The notes under the pieces are model-generated. The model had not been told where the DNA came from and did no database searches. It was given only the letters and a program-made list of their open reading frames with translations. This document shows, piece after piece, positions 1 to 7,178 of a DNA stretch of 64,000 bases. The first letter of the stretch is position 1. Every line of letters begins with the position of its first letter. The DNA comes from JAWKXU01 sp020446465 (GTDB lineage: Bacteria; Pseudomonadota; Alphaproteobacteria; Sphingomonadales; Sphingomonadaceae). Location of the stretch: positions 1 through 64,000 of the forward strand of contig JAWKXU010000003.1 of assembly GCA_041396845.1 (NCBI GenBank). The letters run 5' to 3'. Made by a program: the position numbers and the translations under genes.

Positions 1-41
1 AACAACGCACAGAACAATGCAGCTGATCTGGCTTGGCAGTT
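1..41 (+). repeat. Inverted duplicate of 1559-1599 (gene fragment)
   Basis: These 41 bases are the exact reverse complement of 1559-1599. Read on + they encode NNAQNNAADLAWQL, the same peptide that the minus-strand fragment at 1468-1659 contains. The stretch ends exactly where the IS3 left inverted repeat begins, so one copy was cut by the insertion and the other lies beyond it in opposite orientation. The parent gene is not recognised. Confidence 0.85.
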
Positions 42-93
42 GAACCGCCCCGGGATTGCCGGAGGCCCTAACTCCTGAGAGGAAGGGTCTACG

Positions 94-420
94 ATGAGCA
101 AGACGACGAACAAGTTTGCACCGGAGGTTCGTGAACGGGCAGTCCGCATGGTGCTGGACCACGAGAGCGATCATCCATCTCGCTGGGCGGCGATCACCTC
201 CATAGCTGCCAAGATTGGCTGCTCAGGGCACACGCTGCTGGAGTGGGTGAAGAAGGCCGAGGTGAACAGCGGGAGACGTGCTGGCGTGCCGACCGAGCTG
301 GCCGACCGGCTGAAGGCGCTGGAGCGCGAGAACCGCGAGCTGCGGCAGGCCAACGAGATCCTGCGCAAGGCGTCTGCATATTTTGCCCAGGCGGAGCTCG
401 ACCGCCCGTTCAAGCGATGA
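94..420 (+). CDS. IS3-family transposase OrfA
   Basis: 108-residue DNA-binding subunit of the IS3 transposase. An N-terminal helix-turn-helix (about residues 8-55, with the family-typical FAPEVRERAVRMV start and CSGHTLLEWVKK recognition region) recognises the element ends. It is followed by a leucine-zipper-like coiled coil (about 68-95, LKALERENRELRQANEILRKA). A GAGAGGAAG ribosome site precedes the ATG. The stop overlaps the orfB start (ATGA at 417-420), so OrfB can be made by coupling, or an OrfAB fusion by -1 frameshifting. Length and motifs are normal, so it is probably functional. Confidence 0.92.
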   Translation: MSKTTNKFAPEVRERAVRMVLDHESDHPSRWAAITSIAAKIGCSGHTLLEWVKKAEVNSGRRAGVPTELADRLKALERENRELRQANEILRKASAYFAQAELDRPFKR

Positions 421-1322
421 CCAACTTCATTGATGAGCATCGGGGTGAGTATGGGGTCGAGCCGATCTGCCGGGTTCTGCCGATCGCCCCATCCACCTAC
501 CATGAGCGTGTGGCACAGCGCCGCGATCCGTCGCGTCTGTCGCCACGCGCCCAGCGCGACGAGGCGATGAAGCCGGAAGTGCGCCGCGTGTTCGACGCCA
601 ACTTCAAGGTCTATGGCGTACGCAAGGTGTGGCGGCAGATGCAGCGTGAGGGCTTCGATATTGCCCGCTGCACGGTGGAACGGCTGATGCGTGATCTCGG
701 CCTGCAAGGCGTGATCCGTGGCAAGCCGGTCAAAACGACGGTTAGCGACAAGACCGCGCCGTGTCCGCTCGATCAGGTCAACCGCCAGTTCCATGCACCG
801 GCGCCGAACATGCTGTGGGTCTCGGACTTTACCTACGTCGCGACGTGGGCCGGGTTTGTCTATGTCGCCTTCGTGATCGACGTCTACGCCCGCTATATCG
901 TTGGCTGGCGGGTGAGCAGGACGGCACATGCCAGCTTCGTGCTCGATGCCCTTGAGCAGGCGATCCATGATCGGCGGCCCATCCATCGTGGCGGCCTGAT
1001 CCACCACAGCGACCGCGGCAGCCAATACGTGTCGATCAAGTATACCGAGCGCCTTGCCGAGGCCGGGATCGAGCCATCGGTCGGCAGTGTCGGCGACAGC
1101 TATGACAACGCCTTGGCCGAGACGATCAACGGCCTCTACAAGGCCGAGGTGATCCACCGGCGAGGACCGTGGCGATCCTTTGAAGCAGTTGAATACGCCA
1201 CGCTCGAATGGGTGGACTGGTTTAACAACCGCCGCCTGCTCGCGCCCATCGGCAATATCCCGCCGGCCGAAGCTGAGGAACGCTATTACGCCATGCTGGA
1301 CGACACGCCAATGGCAGCATAA
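417..1322 (+). CDS. IS3-family transposase OrfB (DDE integrase core)
   Basis: 301-residue catalytic subunit, rve integrase-core superfamily. The DDE triad is visible: D in NMLWVSDFTYV (about residue 139), D in IHHSDRGSQY (about 200) and E in DNALAETINGLYKAE (about 236). An HTH_21-type segment (VYGVRKVWRQMQREG) lies upstream. It is in the -1 frame relative to orfA, and that frame is open far upstream of the ATG (from about 243), as needed for a frameshifted OrfAB fusion. The gene is intact. Confidence 0.92.
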   Translation: MTNFIDEHRGEYGVEPICRVLPIAPSTYHERVAQRRDPSRLSPRAQRDEAMKPEVRRVFDANFKVYGVRKVWRQMQREGFDIARCTVERLMRDLGLQGVIRGKPVKTTVSDKTAPCPLDQVNRQFHAPAPNMLWVSDFTYVATWAGFVYVAFVIDVYARYIVGWRVSRTAHASFVLDALEQAIHDRRPIHRGGLIHHSDRGSQYVSIKYTERLAEAGIEPSVGSVGDSYDNALAETINGLYKAEVIHRRGPWRSFEAVEYATLEWVDWFNNRRLLAPIGNIPPAEAEERYYAMLDDTPMAA

Positions 1323-1467
1323 TTTAAACCAAATGGCCTCCGGCAATCCCGGGGCGGTTCAAAACGAGATGAGAGGCTCCGCTCAAGCGGCGCACTTACC
1401 AAGTTTTCGTCTTTGGAATTGACTGAGCAATAGAGCCGAAGACAGCATTTTACGATTGACTCTACAT

Positions 1468-1659
1468 CTATGCACTTCTGAAGAACACTGATCTAATAAG
1501 CCAACTGACGGATCGCGATGGTTTTACAGATATCGAATTTAACCCAGAGCGCTCCATCAACTGCCAAGCCAGATCAGCTGCATTGTTCTGTGCGTTGTTC
1601 CACACGGACAAGTTGAACTTCGCACTTGAGAGCCGCGAAAACTTCCTTTCCTTGTACAA
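1468..1659 (-). pseudogene. Unrecognised gene fragment (copy of window start)
   Basis: A minus-strand open stretch of 63 codons containing NNAQNNAADLAWQLMERSG, whose first part is repeated at 1-41. It has no recognisable domain and no clear ribosome site, and lies between the IS3 end and an IS21-type terminus. It is most likely a remnant of a gene broken by rearrangement. Nothing else is recognised between 1362 and 1690. Confidence 0.4.
1559..1599 (-). repeat. Inverted 41-bp copy of 1-41
   Basis: Exact reverse complement of the first 41 bases of the window. With the copy at 1-41 it brackets the IS3 element and 197 bp of right flank. Confidence 0.85.
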
Positions 1660-1689
1660 GGGGCGGGTTTCCGATCTGTTGATTTCCGC

Positions 1690-1740
1690 TGAGATTTGAC
1701 CCGGGAGGGGAGATAATTTTCATTGAGATTTGACCCATAG
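1690..1740. mobile_element. IS21-type terminal repeats (remnant)
   Basis: Two spaced copies of the IS21-end motif GAGATTTGACCC (1691-1705 continuing GGG, and 1725-1737), separated by ATTTTCATT-like spacing. The same motif pair, in the same orientation, sits beside the istB remnant at 4180-4220. No transposase body follows here, so this is probably a solo end. Confidence 0.55.
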
Positions 1741-2430
1741 GAAACCGACCATAATAGGTCCAAATCGGACTAAATATGTAGGCAGTTTTGTGTGCCAAGT
1801 GTCACAAAAGCTTGATCCTACACCATCTCCAAGCATAATGCTGTGCACACGCCTCATCGGCGCTGTAAGGCAAACAGTTTATTTGGCCAGTCGCATCGAT
1901 ATCCTTCGCGACGTTAGTAACTTTCATATGGACTTCCTTCAAGCGGCGTGCTTCTTACTCGCAGCGAGTCGCAGTCTAAAGAAACTAGGATGAGGACGGA
2001 GGTACAATCGACTCAGCGAACCGCAGGATATGGTTCAACGGGCCACAATGCCGCGCGATGAGGATAACTCGACGCGATTGCCGATCCTCGTGGGCGCAAT
2101 CCTTCTTTTCTCAATTGGGTAATTGCGATCATGTTTGGTCGATCGATTCCCAAAGAGGACAACTCCACTTCGCTGGCGGATGACAAAATCAGGCCGTCGG
2201 CTCTCCTGAGTAGAGGGCTGCAAGGTTTCGGGCTAACTTTCTTTGCAGGCATTGGTTTGTCCTTATCCTTGGCCTGCCATCGCGTGCGCGAGAAAAACGG
2301 GGGTTGGTTATATTAATGAGGGACGGGGGCGGTCCTATGGATGAATGTTGCAGGTTTTCACTCCCCCCCTTGCGCGCGCGGGATGCGTAAAAAAACCCGC
2401 CATTAAATCAATCCCGTGACTTCCCGCGTT
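1741..2430. other. No gene recognised
   Basis: About 690 bases in which neither strand shows a convincing gene. Open stretches of 60-87 codons exist in several frames but lack ribosome sites, overlap one another and show no known motif. The segment is visibly more AT-rich than the core genome to the right and lies between IS21-type debris and frameshifted island genes, so it reads as degraded accessory DNA. Confidence 0.6.
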
Positions 2431-2707
2431 TCAGGCGACCCACTTCAGGTTTTCCAAAGCCCGTTCTCGCTCGGCTTTGGTTTTCGGGCCAGTTGATTTG
2501 CCGCACAGATGCACCGGCCATTGGGAAAAGCGCCGTCATGCGACACGGCTGGCCAGACCGGGTGTGGGCACCGCAAGTGAGGTTGCGCAAATAATCGGGC
2601 CGCTTGGGAATGTAAAAGCGGCCAGCGTCAATTGCCGCTTGCCGTTTCAATGTGCGCGCGCACGGTGCAGCATTCGCTTTTGATCGTCCGGCAGGTCTGC
2701 CGCCCAA
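2431..2707 (-). pseudogene. Frameshifted 'CGA-x-TRSGxPC ... STGPKT' protein
   Basis: Remnant of a short alphaproteobacterial/phage-island protein family with a Cys motif (CGAHTRSGQPCR) followed by H-x-x-G-K-STGPKT. The Cys half is in one frame (start near 2707). After TAL the continuation FSQWPVHLCGKSTGPKT runs in another frame and ends with WVA-stop at 2431. One single-base frameshift near 2520 separates them. Function of the family is unknown; members lie in integrated islands. It resembles the fragment at 3473-3641. Confidence 0.6.
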
Positions 2708-2859
2708 TCCCTAAACTGGCGCTTCCTGTTCTTCTATCTCGCGGATCGTCACCCAAAATTCAGCAACTGCTTCCGAATGTCTGCCCATATCATCGCCGCC
2801 CCAACTTGCAGATGCGGCTGGCCGGCGACGTGATAAACTCCCGCTGGCGGCTTCCTCCA

Positions 2860-3409
2860 GTTCCTAATATCGCTCTGAGATGGCGGTCGTAGGTCCGTTG
2901 CCACATGCCCTGGCGGGCTGGCAGAACCAACCCGCCTGCGCCCAATTTTTGCAGTCTGAATAGCCGCTCAAGTGGCCTGCGTGCTGCATCACGCTGGCAC
3001 TGATAGCCTGGCAGCTGCCGCCGCCTGCCGGGATGCAAAGCGATCGCCGGCGGTAGCGCGTAGAGTTTGCCAACGCGGACATGGCGGTGGGGCAGAGCAT
3101 CCACCAACGCTTGCCGCCATAGGTCGGCACGTGGTGTGCCAGAGCCGTACCGTCTGGCGTACATCCTCGCGATCATCACCGCTGCCGCGCGTATAGGACA
3201 GTTCCAGCCGTCGGTGCCCGGCTGGGTCATGATCGATTGATAGCTGATCGAACTGGATGGATTGCCCCGGCATGTCCAGTGAATGCTGCCGGTAATAGCG
3301 TTGTCCTTCCTCTGCGTATCCGCTGCGAAACATCCACGCCAGATCGAGTTTCCGCGAAGCATCGGTAGTTGGTCTGCCGCCCCGGTCTGCCAGAGCCAAA
3401 GCCGCCCAT
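2860..3409 (-). pseudogene. Decayed 'MGGFGSGR' island protein
   Basis: Starts with MGGFGSGRPG, the hallmark N-terminus of an uncharacterised family common in alphaproteobacterial islands. The rest is recoverable only by moving between frames: DVRQTVRLWHTTC, then YGGKRWWMLCP, then HVRVGKLYALPP, then QGMWQRTYDRHLRAIL, in the family's order (Cys-rich zinc-ribbon-like middle, KGMWxRTY end). At least three frameshifts are needed, so it is a pseudogene. Between 2708 and 2860 nothing further is recognised. Confidence 0.6.
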
Positions 3410-3472
3410 GTCAGTTCCTTTCGCTTTCGAGTACGCCGCGATTTTCCTAAACTATTAGGGGACTGTATCCTC

Positions 3473-3641
3473 TCATGGGGTTTGCCCCCAAATTGTCCGT
3501 TTTCCATTGCGTGCTGATCGCCGTTTACCCTTTGCTGTCTGCGGGCCAGTGGAAAGCTCCCCATGCAGCCGTAAAGCGCCCGGAACGATAGGTCACGACG
3601 CTTGCAGGGCGTCCCCGCACGGTGCGGGCACCGCATGTCAT
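3473..3641 (-). pseudogene. Second frameshifted 'CGART ... HGELSTGPQT' fragment
   Basis: Reading across frames gives MTCGART, then RAGTPCKRRDLSFRALYGC, then HGELSTGPQTAKGKRR, ending with a stop at 3473. This is the same Cys/HGxxSTGP family as 2431-2707. Two frameshifts within about 150 bases break it. Its ATG overlaps the stop of the upstream gene (ATGA at 3638-3641), so the two were once translationally coupled. Confidence 0.6.
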
Positions 3642-4075
3642 GTCCCGGCATTCAGTGGAAAATCCCCGCCATAGTCGCACCAGTCCTGCCAGAGCGTGCG
3701 TTCCGTCAACTCATCCATTGCCAGTCCCCGCCAGTCCCAGATCAGTTTCAGGCCGGACTCAACAAGGTCATCGCCAGCGCCGCGACAGGTCCAGTGCCGA
3801 ACGCCCTTCTCCCAGCTTGACCATGCGGCCCTGTCCCGGTCCATCTTGAGGTTGCGGGCACCTTGCAGCCGGTCGCACAGACCACCCCAGCCGGGACGGG
3901 GCGCGAACACCCCAAACAGATCGTGTGCGCTCCAGCTGTCCCGGCACTGCACGGGCCGCAAAGTTCTCATGATCCACCAACTATCGCCATGCAGTTCCCG
4001 CCAGCGGTTGAGGGTGAAGCCATCGGGTGCGGTATCGAAGTCCAGCGGGGCGAGATGCGAATGCCATTCCTGCAA
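3638..4075 (-). CDS. Island-associated hypothetical protein
   Basis: 145 residues from a TTG start; the frame stays open upstream to about 4147, so the true start may be earlier. It carries a Trp-rich pattern including NRWREL, WSAHDLFGV, GWGGLCDRLQGARNLKM and GAGDDLVESGLKLIWDWR. I recall this type of protein from alphaproteobacterial islands, where it sits with the MGGFGSGR and STGP proteins; it has no known function. It is the only gene of this small decayed operon that is not obviously frameshifted. No membrane segment or signal peptide is seen. Confidence 0.5.
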   Translation of the reverse strand: MQEWHSHLAPLDFDTAPDGFTLNRWRELHGDSWWIMRTLRPVQCRDSWSAHDLFGVFAPRPGWGGLCDRLQGARNLKMDRDRAAWSSWEKGVRHWTCRGAGDDLVESGLKLIWDWRGLAMDELTERTLWQDWCDYGGDFPLNAGT

Positions 4076-4177
4076 GGTAACGGACGGATTGCCCGCCGGT
4101 TTTGTCGCAGTTGTCGCAAGTGTCGCAGGGCCTTGCTTGAAACTTAATTTTTCAAATTCAGCGTGAACCTGTTGATT

Positions 4178-4231
4178 TGCCAGATTTGACCCGGGATTTT
4201 CATCGAGAAGTGACCCGGGTTATGGGGGTAT
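4178..4231. mobile_element. IS21-family terminus beside istB remnant
   Basis: Two spaced terminal repeats, AGATTTGACCCGGG (4182-4195) and AGAAGTGACCCGGG (4206-4219), joined by ATTTTCATCG. This is the usual multi-repeat end of IS21-like elements, directly outside the istB stop on the minus strand. Confidence 0.65.
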
Positions 4232-4537
4232 TTATTGCCCGCTGATTTCGGCTTCAGTTTGTTGCGTTGTCTCCTTTTTCGGTTTGCCGTTTGCGGCGGA
4301 AGCCTTGAAGCGGAAGCTGTCGTTTCCGGTTTCGAGGATGTGGCAATGAAAGTTAGCCTGGTCGAGCAGGGCCGTGGTCATCTTGGCATCGCCGAACACG
4401 CTGGCCCATTCGGAGAAGCTGAGGTTGGTGGTGATGATGGACGCTGGTGCGCTCGTAAAGCTTGCTGAGCAGATGGAACAGCAAGGCTCCGCTCGACGGG
4501 CTGAACGGCAGATATCCCAGCTCATCGAGGATCACGA
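4232..4537 (-). pseudogene. istB: IstB-like IS21 helper ATPase, truncated and frameshifted
   Basis: C-terminal third of the AAA+ helper protein of IS21 elements. Walker-B region VILDELGYLPF and LLFHLLSKLYERTS are in one frame; TTNLSFSEWASVFGDAKMTTALLD, then HILETGNDSFRFK, follow in another after a frameshift near 4440. The Walker A half and istA are absent. Upstream of about 4540 roughly 65 bases of unassigned sequence lead to the junction with the truncated gene at 4578-5066. Confidence 0.8.
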
Positions 4538-4577
4538 TCGAGACGCAGCAGGCGTTCGGCGAGTTGCCCTGCCTTGT

Positions 4578-5066
4578 TCAGCACTTTCTGTTCCAGCGCG
4601 TTGTCATGTCGAAATGGTTGGAATAGGCCGCGCCAAACCCGCTTTTTGTGGGGTCTGTCGAAGCCAACGGATCCATCGATGGATCGTGGATGTCAAAAGG
4701 CTCCATCAATCCTGCGATACGCAACTTGAAAAAAGTATCGTCAGTGCCCTGATAGTCGATCAGGTAATCGCGTGGTTCGTTCTCGGTTTTGAGCGAAAGT
4801 CCATTGGGCAGTGTATAATTTTCCAGCTTGTCAGGCAGGGGAAGGTGCTGCTGGAAATCGAAATAACATGTTTCCAGCGTAATCCGGCCAATCCTGTCCA
4901 TGACTTCGATGTCGCAAACCATGGCGCCCACCGCTGGCCGGGCAATAGTATAGACCCACCCTGTCAGATTGGCTTCCGGGACGACGAAGGAGAAATAATT
5001 CGTTTCAGCCCAGTCATGCTTCACATCGTCAGGCGTGTGATATCCGACATCTTGAGGTCTGATCAT
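4578..5066 (-). pseudogene. Conserved unknown protein, C-terminus lost to IS junction
   Basis: About 150 genuine residues (MIRPQDVGYHTP start, ENYTLPNGLSLK, YSNHFDMT), then sequence that looks foreign, ending at 4578. The break is near 4605, where the IS21 debris begins. The start at 5066 has a GGAGAG ribosome site. I believe this family usually lies beside APH-like phosphotransferases in sphingomonads and is about twice this length; its reaction is unknown. It is last in the operon 6915 to 4578, so its truncation need not affect the upstream genes. Confidence 0.6.
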
Positions 5067-5167
5067 AACGTTCTCTCTCCAGTTCTTTCGCAAAACCAGG
5101 TCGTAATCGGGAGCCTTCCCATCCGATCGAGTCTTGCCTTTACCAGGGTGCCGGGGTGCAGGGTCAT
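5063..5167 (-). CDS. Possible 34-residue coupled peptide
   Basis: A 34-codon frame (MTLHPGTLVKARLDRMGRLP...) whose ATG overlaps the stop of the phosphotransferase gene (ATGA at 5164-5167) and whose stop overlaps the next ATG (ATGA at 5063-5066). Double overlaps of this kind often mark translational coupling, so the frame may be a relay or a real peptide. There is no domain and no homology I can recall; chance is possible. Confidence 0.35.
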   Translation of the reverse strand: MTLHPGTLVKARLDRMGRLPITTWFCERTGERTL

Positions 5168-6369
5168 TGTTCGATCAGGGAATCCAGTTGCAAGCGCAGG
5201 GATTCCGCGATGGGATAACCACCAGCCGACAGCCAGGTCAGCAGGACATCCTGATGGGTCAACCCGTTGCCCGCTCGCAGGGCGCAACCCAGCGACAGGA
5301 TGTATTGCTTCCATGTGCAGAACAGCTTGTGCCAGGCGAGCTTGCCTCGATCGATAGGAAGGCCGCCCGCCGCTTCGTATGCCTCAATAAAGGCGTCGGC
5401 ACTTTCGAACAGCCCGCAATGGTATGGCCTGCCATCCTCGTATGTCTGGTAAAGGTCGGTCAAGACCCATGCCAGATCAGCATGCCGGTCCCCCAGATAC
5501 CCCAACTCCCAGTCAAGAATGGCGGTGATTTCGCCGCTTGCTTCGTCAAACAGGAAGTTCCCAGTGCGGAAGTCTCCGTGAACGACGGACAAATGATCGA
5601 GCACCGGGGCATTGCGGCGCAGCCAGTCCTCGGTAATGAGCGAGATCATTGACGGTTCAAACAGGTCTTCCTGCCAGCACCGGCCCCACCAGTTGACAAT
5701 CTGGAGCGCGGCCTCGGTCGTCCCGACAGCGGGGCGGGCAAAGCTGGGCAACTGTCCGTCTTCAATGGGTGCCTTGTGCAGTGCCGCCATATATCTTGCA
5801 TATTGCGGAACCAGCTTGTCACGCAGCGGCTTGGCGAAATGCGTCCCCATCCCGCTCACATTCGATGCCACTTTCGACGGTTTTTGAACGCCGGTGACAA
5901 ACGAAGACACGAGCGCGGGCGTCCCCATGATCGTCCCATCGTCGTCGATCCAGTGCACGCGCGGAACGGGCATCAATGGTTCGGCAAACTGCATCAGTTC
6001 AAATTCACGCCGCCGGTCAGTTTCGACAATGGATGCGGCAGGTTCGCAGCGAAGGACCATCCTGTCGCCTGTTCGCTGCGCGCCATTATCCGACCAGTCC
6101 AGTTCGAAAACGAACTGCTCTTTGGAGGCCCCACCCGTGAGGCTGCGCAAATTGTGAATTTCGATCGGCGCATCTGTGCTGGCGCTTATCAGGCGGCGCA
6201 GGCGACCTTCGATATCATCGAAGGTTGGTGATTGATAATCGCCTTGCCCGCGTTTTTTCAGCTTGCTGGTTAAGGCCTTGTCGATCGACGGTTCGACAGG
6301 GTAGCGGGCGCGCAAGGCCTCGATCCATTCTTCGGTCGGGCTTGCGCGAAGCTGGGCAATGTTTTCCAA
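5164..6369 (-). CDS. APH/choline-kinase-like phosphotransferase family protein
   Basis: 401 residues, protein-kinase-like fold of the aminoglycoside/choline phosphotransferase group. The catalytic loop VVHGDFRTGNFLF (about residue 265, Brenner motif HxDxxxxN) and the metal-binding DWELGYLGD (about 288) are present. In this sphingomonad type the substrate is unlikely to be an aminoglycoside; acyl or steroid substrates are often guessed, without proof. The start is TTG at 6369 with a GGAG site 8 bases upstream, only 12 bases after the previous gene's stop, so the two are co-transcribed. Confidence 0.8.
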   Translation of the reverse strand: MENIAQLRASPTEEWIEALRARYPVEPSIDKALTSKLKKRGQGDYQSPTFDDIEGRLRRLISASTDAPIEIHNLRSLTGGASKEQFVFELDWSDNGAQRTGDRMVLRCEPAASIVETDRRREFELMQFAEPLMPVPRVHWIDDDGTIMGTPALVSSFVTGVQKPSKVASNVSGMGTHFAKPLRDKLVPQYARYMAALHKAPIEDGQLPSFARPAVGTTEAALQIVNWWGRCWQEDLFEPSMISLITEDWLRRNAPVLDHLSVVHGDFRTGNFLFDEASGEITAILDWELGYLGDRHADLAWVLTDLYQTYEDGRPYHCGLFESADAFIEAYEAAGGLPIDRGKLAWHKLFCTWKQYILSLGCALRAGNGLTHQDVLLTWLSAGGYPIAESLRLQLDSLIEQ

Positions 6370-6381
6370 GGCCGTCGCTCC

Positions 6382-6915
6382 TCAAGCCGCTGGCGAGGCA
6401 GCCAGTGCCTCTGGAATGGACTTCAGCGAATGGGGAAAAACATCGAAACCCGTTCCGGCGACGAAGGCGCGTTCGCGACCGGTCTGATCCTCTGCCATAT
6501 CCACCACGATGCGGGAGATCGTTTTCGCCAGATCGGGGTTGGCATTGGCAAGAATCCCGTTGACCGCTTCGGTCATACTTTCCCGCAGAGCATAGTTTGC
6601 TTCGCGGATCTGTGTCAGCGTGACATCATGGCGTGTGCCAACATCCCTGACCGAAACGATCGCAGCATCGACAGCCCCGCCAAGTGGCTTGCCTGAAGCA
6701 TCCGCCACCTTTTCTGCCAGCATGATCATTGAACGGCCATCGACGATTTCAAACCAATGAGCGTAGTCTATCTGATCCTGCAGAAGATTGAGCGAGCCGA
6801 TGACCAGCTGCAATTGTTCGATTGCAGCCATGTTGCCACTATCGACTGCTGGCAGGACGACTTCCGCCAAGGCTTTCTTCATGCTCCTGATCCGGAGATC
6901 GAAACCGGGTTGCAC
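6382..6915 (-). CDS. Conserved hypothetical protein of the phosphotransferase operon
   Basis: 177 residues, predicted soluble and mostly helical, without signal peptide or membrane segment. It begins at a GTG (6915) preceded by GAGG; an internal ATG at 6882 is an alternative. I do not recognise a domain. As first gene of the operon with the APH-like phosphotransferase (12-base gap), it probably acts with it. A long palindrome (7039-7086) lies upstream. Confidence 0.6.
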   Translation of the reverse strand: MQPGFDLRIRSMKKALAEVVLPAVDSGNMAAIEQLQLVIGSLNLLQDQIDYAHWFEIVDGRSMIMLAEKVADASGKPLGGAVDAAIVSVRDVGTRHDVTLTQIREANYALRESMTEAVNGILANANPDLAKTISRIVVDMAEDQTGRERAFVAGTGFDVFPHSLKSIPEALAASPAA

Positions 6916-7038
6916 TATCCGTTATCCTCAATCCCACAGCAGGTCTTTTACGCCTGCATTGCATATTTTTTCCGAAATTCGGTCAGCGACTGAAATGCAG
7001 TTTTCAAGATCGCAGAATTTCAGAATATCCGGCATATG

Positions 7039-7086
7039 CACACTTACAAAACAAATACCGAGCATTCGGTTTGTTTTGTAAGTGTG
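7039..7086. promoter_or_regulatory. 48-bp palindrome, candidate TetR-type operator
   Basis: 17-bp arms (7039-7055, core ACTTACAAAACAAA, and 7070-7086) match perfectly as an inverted repeat. The 14-base centre also contains CCGA/TCGG. The site lies about 125 bases before the operon starting at 6915 and 92 bases after the end of the PQQ dehydrogenase gene. No T-run follows on either strand, which argues against an intrinsic terminator. TetR-family operators often look like this, but no regulator gene is in view. Confidence 0.6.
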
Positions 7087-7178
7087 GGGTTCTCGGCTGT
7101 CAACAGAGTCGATTTTTCATCACCACCCGATTGCGCACCATTCTTTCGTTCAAGGCGCGCCTGAAAATCGGCGATTTA

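Larger units (their letters stand above)
41..1361 (+). mobile_element. Complete IS3-family insertion sequence
   Basis: A 1321-bp element bounded by perfect 27-bp inverted repeats (41-67 and 1335-1361; outer end TGAACCGCCCCGGGATTGCC). It holds orfA and orfB in the usual IS3 layout, orfB in the -1 frame. No 3-4 bp target duplication is seen: the left flank ends in agt and the right flank starts with aaa. That fits later recombination at the element, for example an inversion between copies, rather than a fresh insertion. Confidence 0.93.

Noticed and set aside
171..1346. A 391-codon open frame on - antisense to the IS3 transposase
   Set aside because: orfA/orfB with DDE residues and inverted repeats explain the region.
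2341..2405. Terminator at CGCGGG...CCCGC near 2375-2400
   Set aside because: The run of A lies in the loop and no T-run follows the stem on either strand.
5164..6369. Aminoglycoside resistance gene
   Set aside because: The kinase motifs fit the wider APH superfamily, but the operon and length match the sphingomonad metabolic type, so resistance cannot be claimed.
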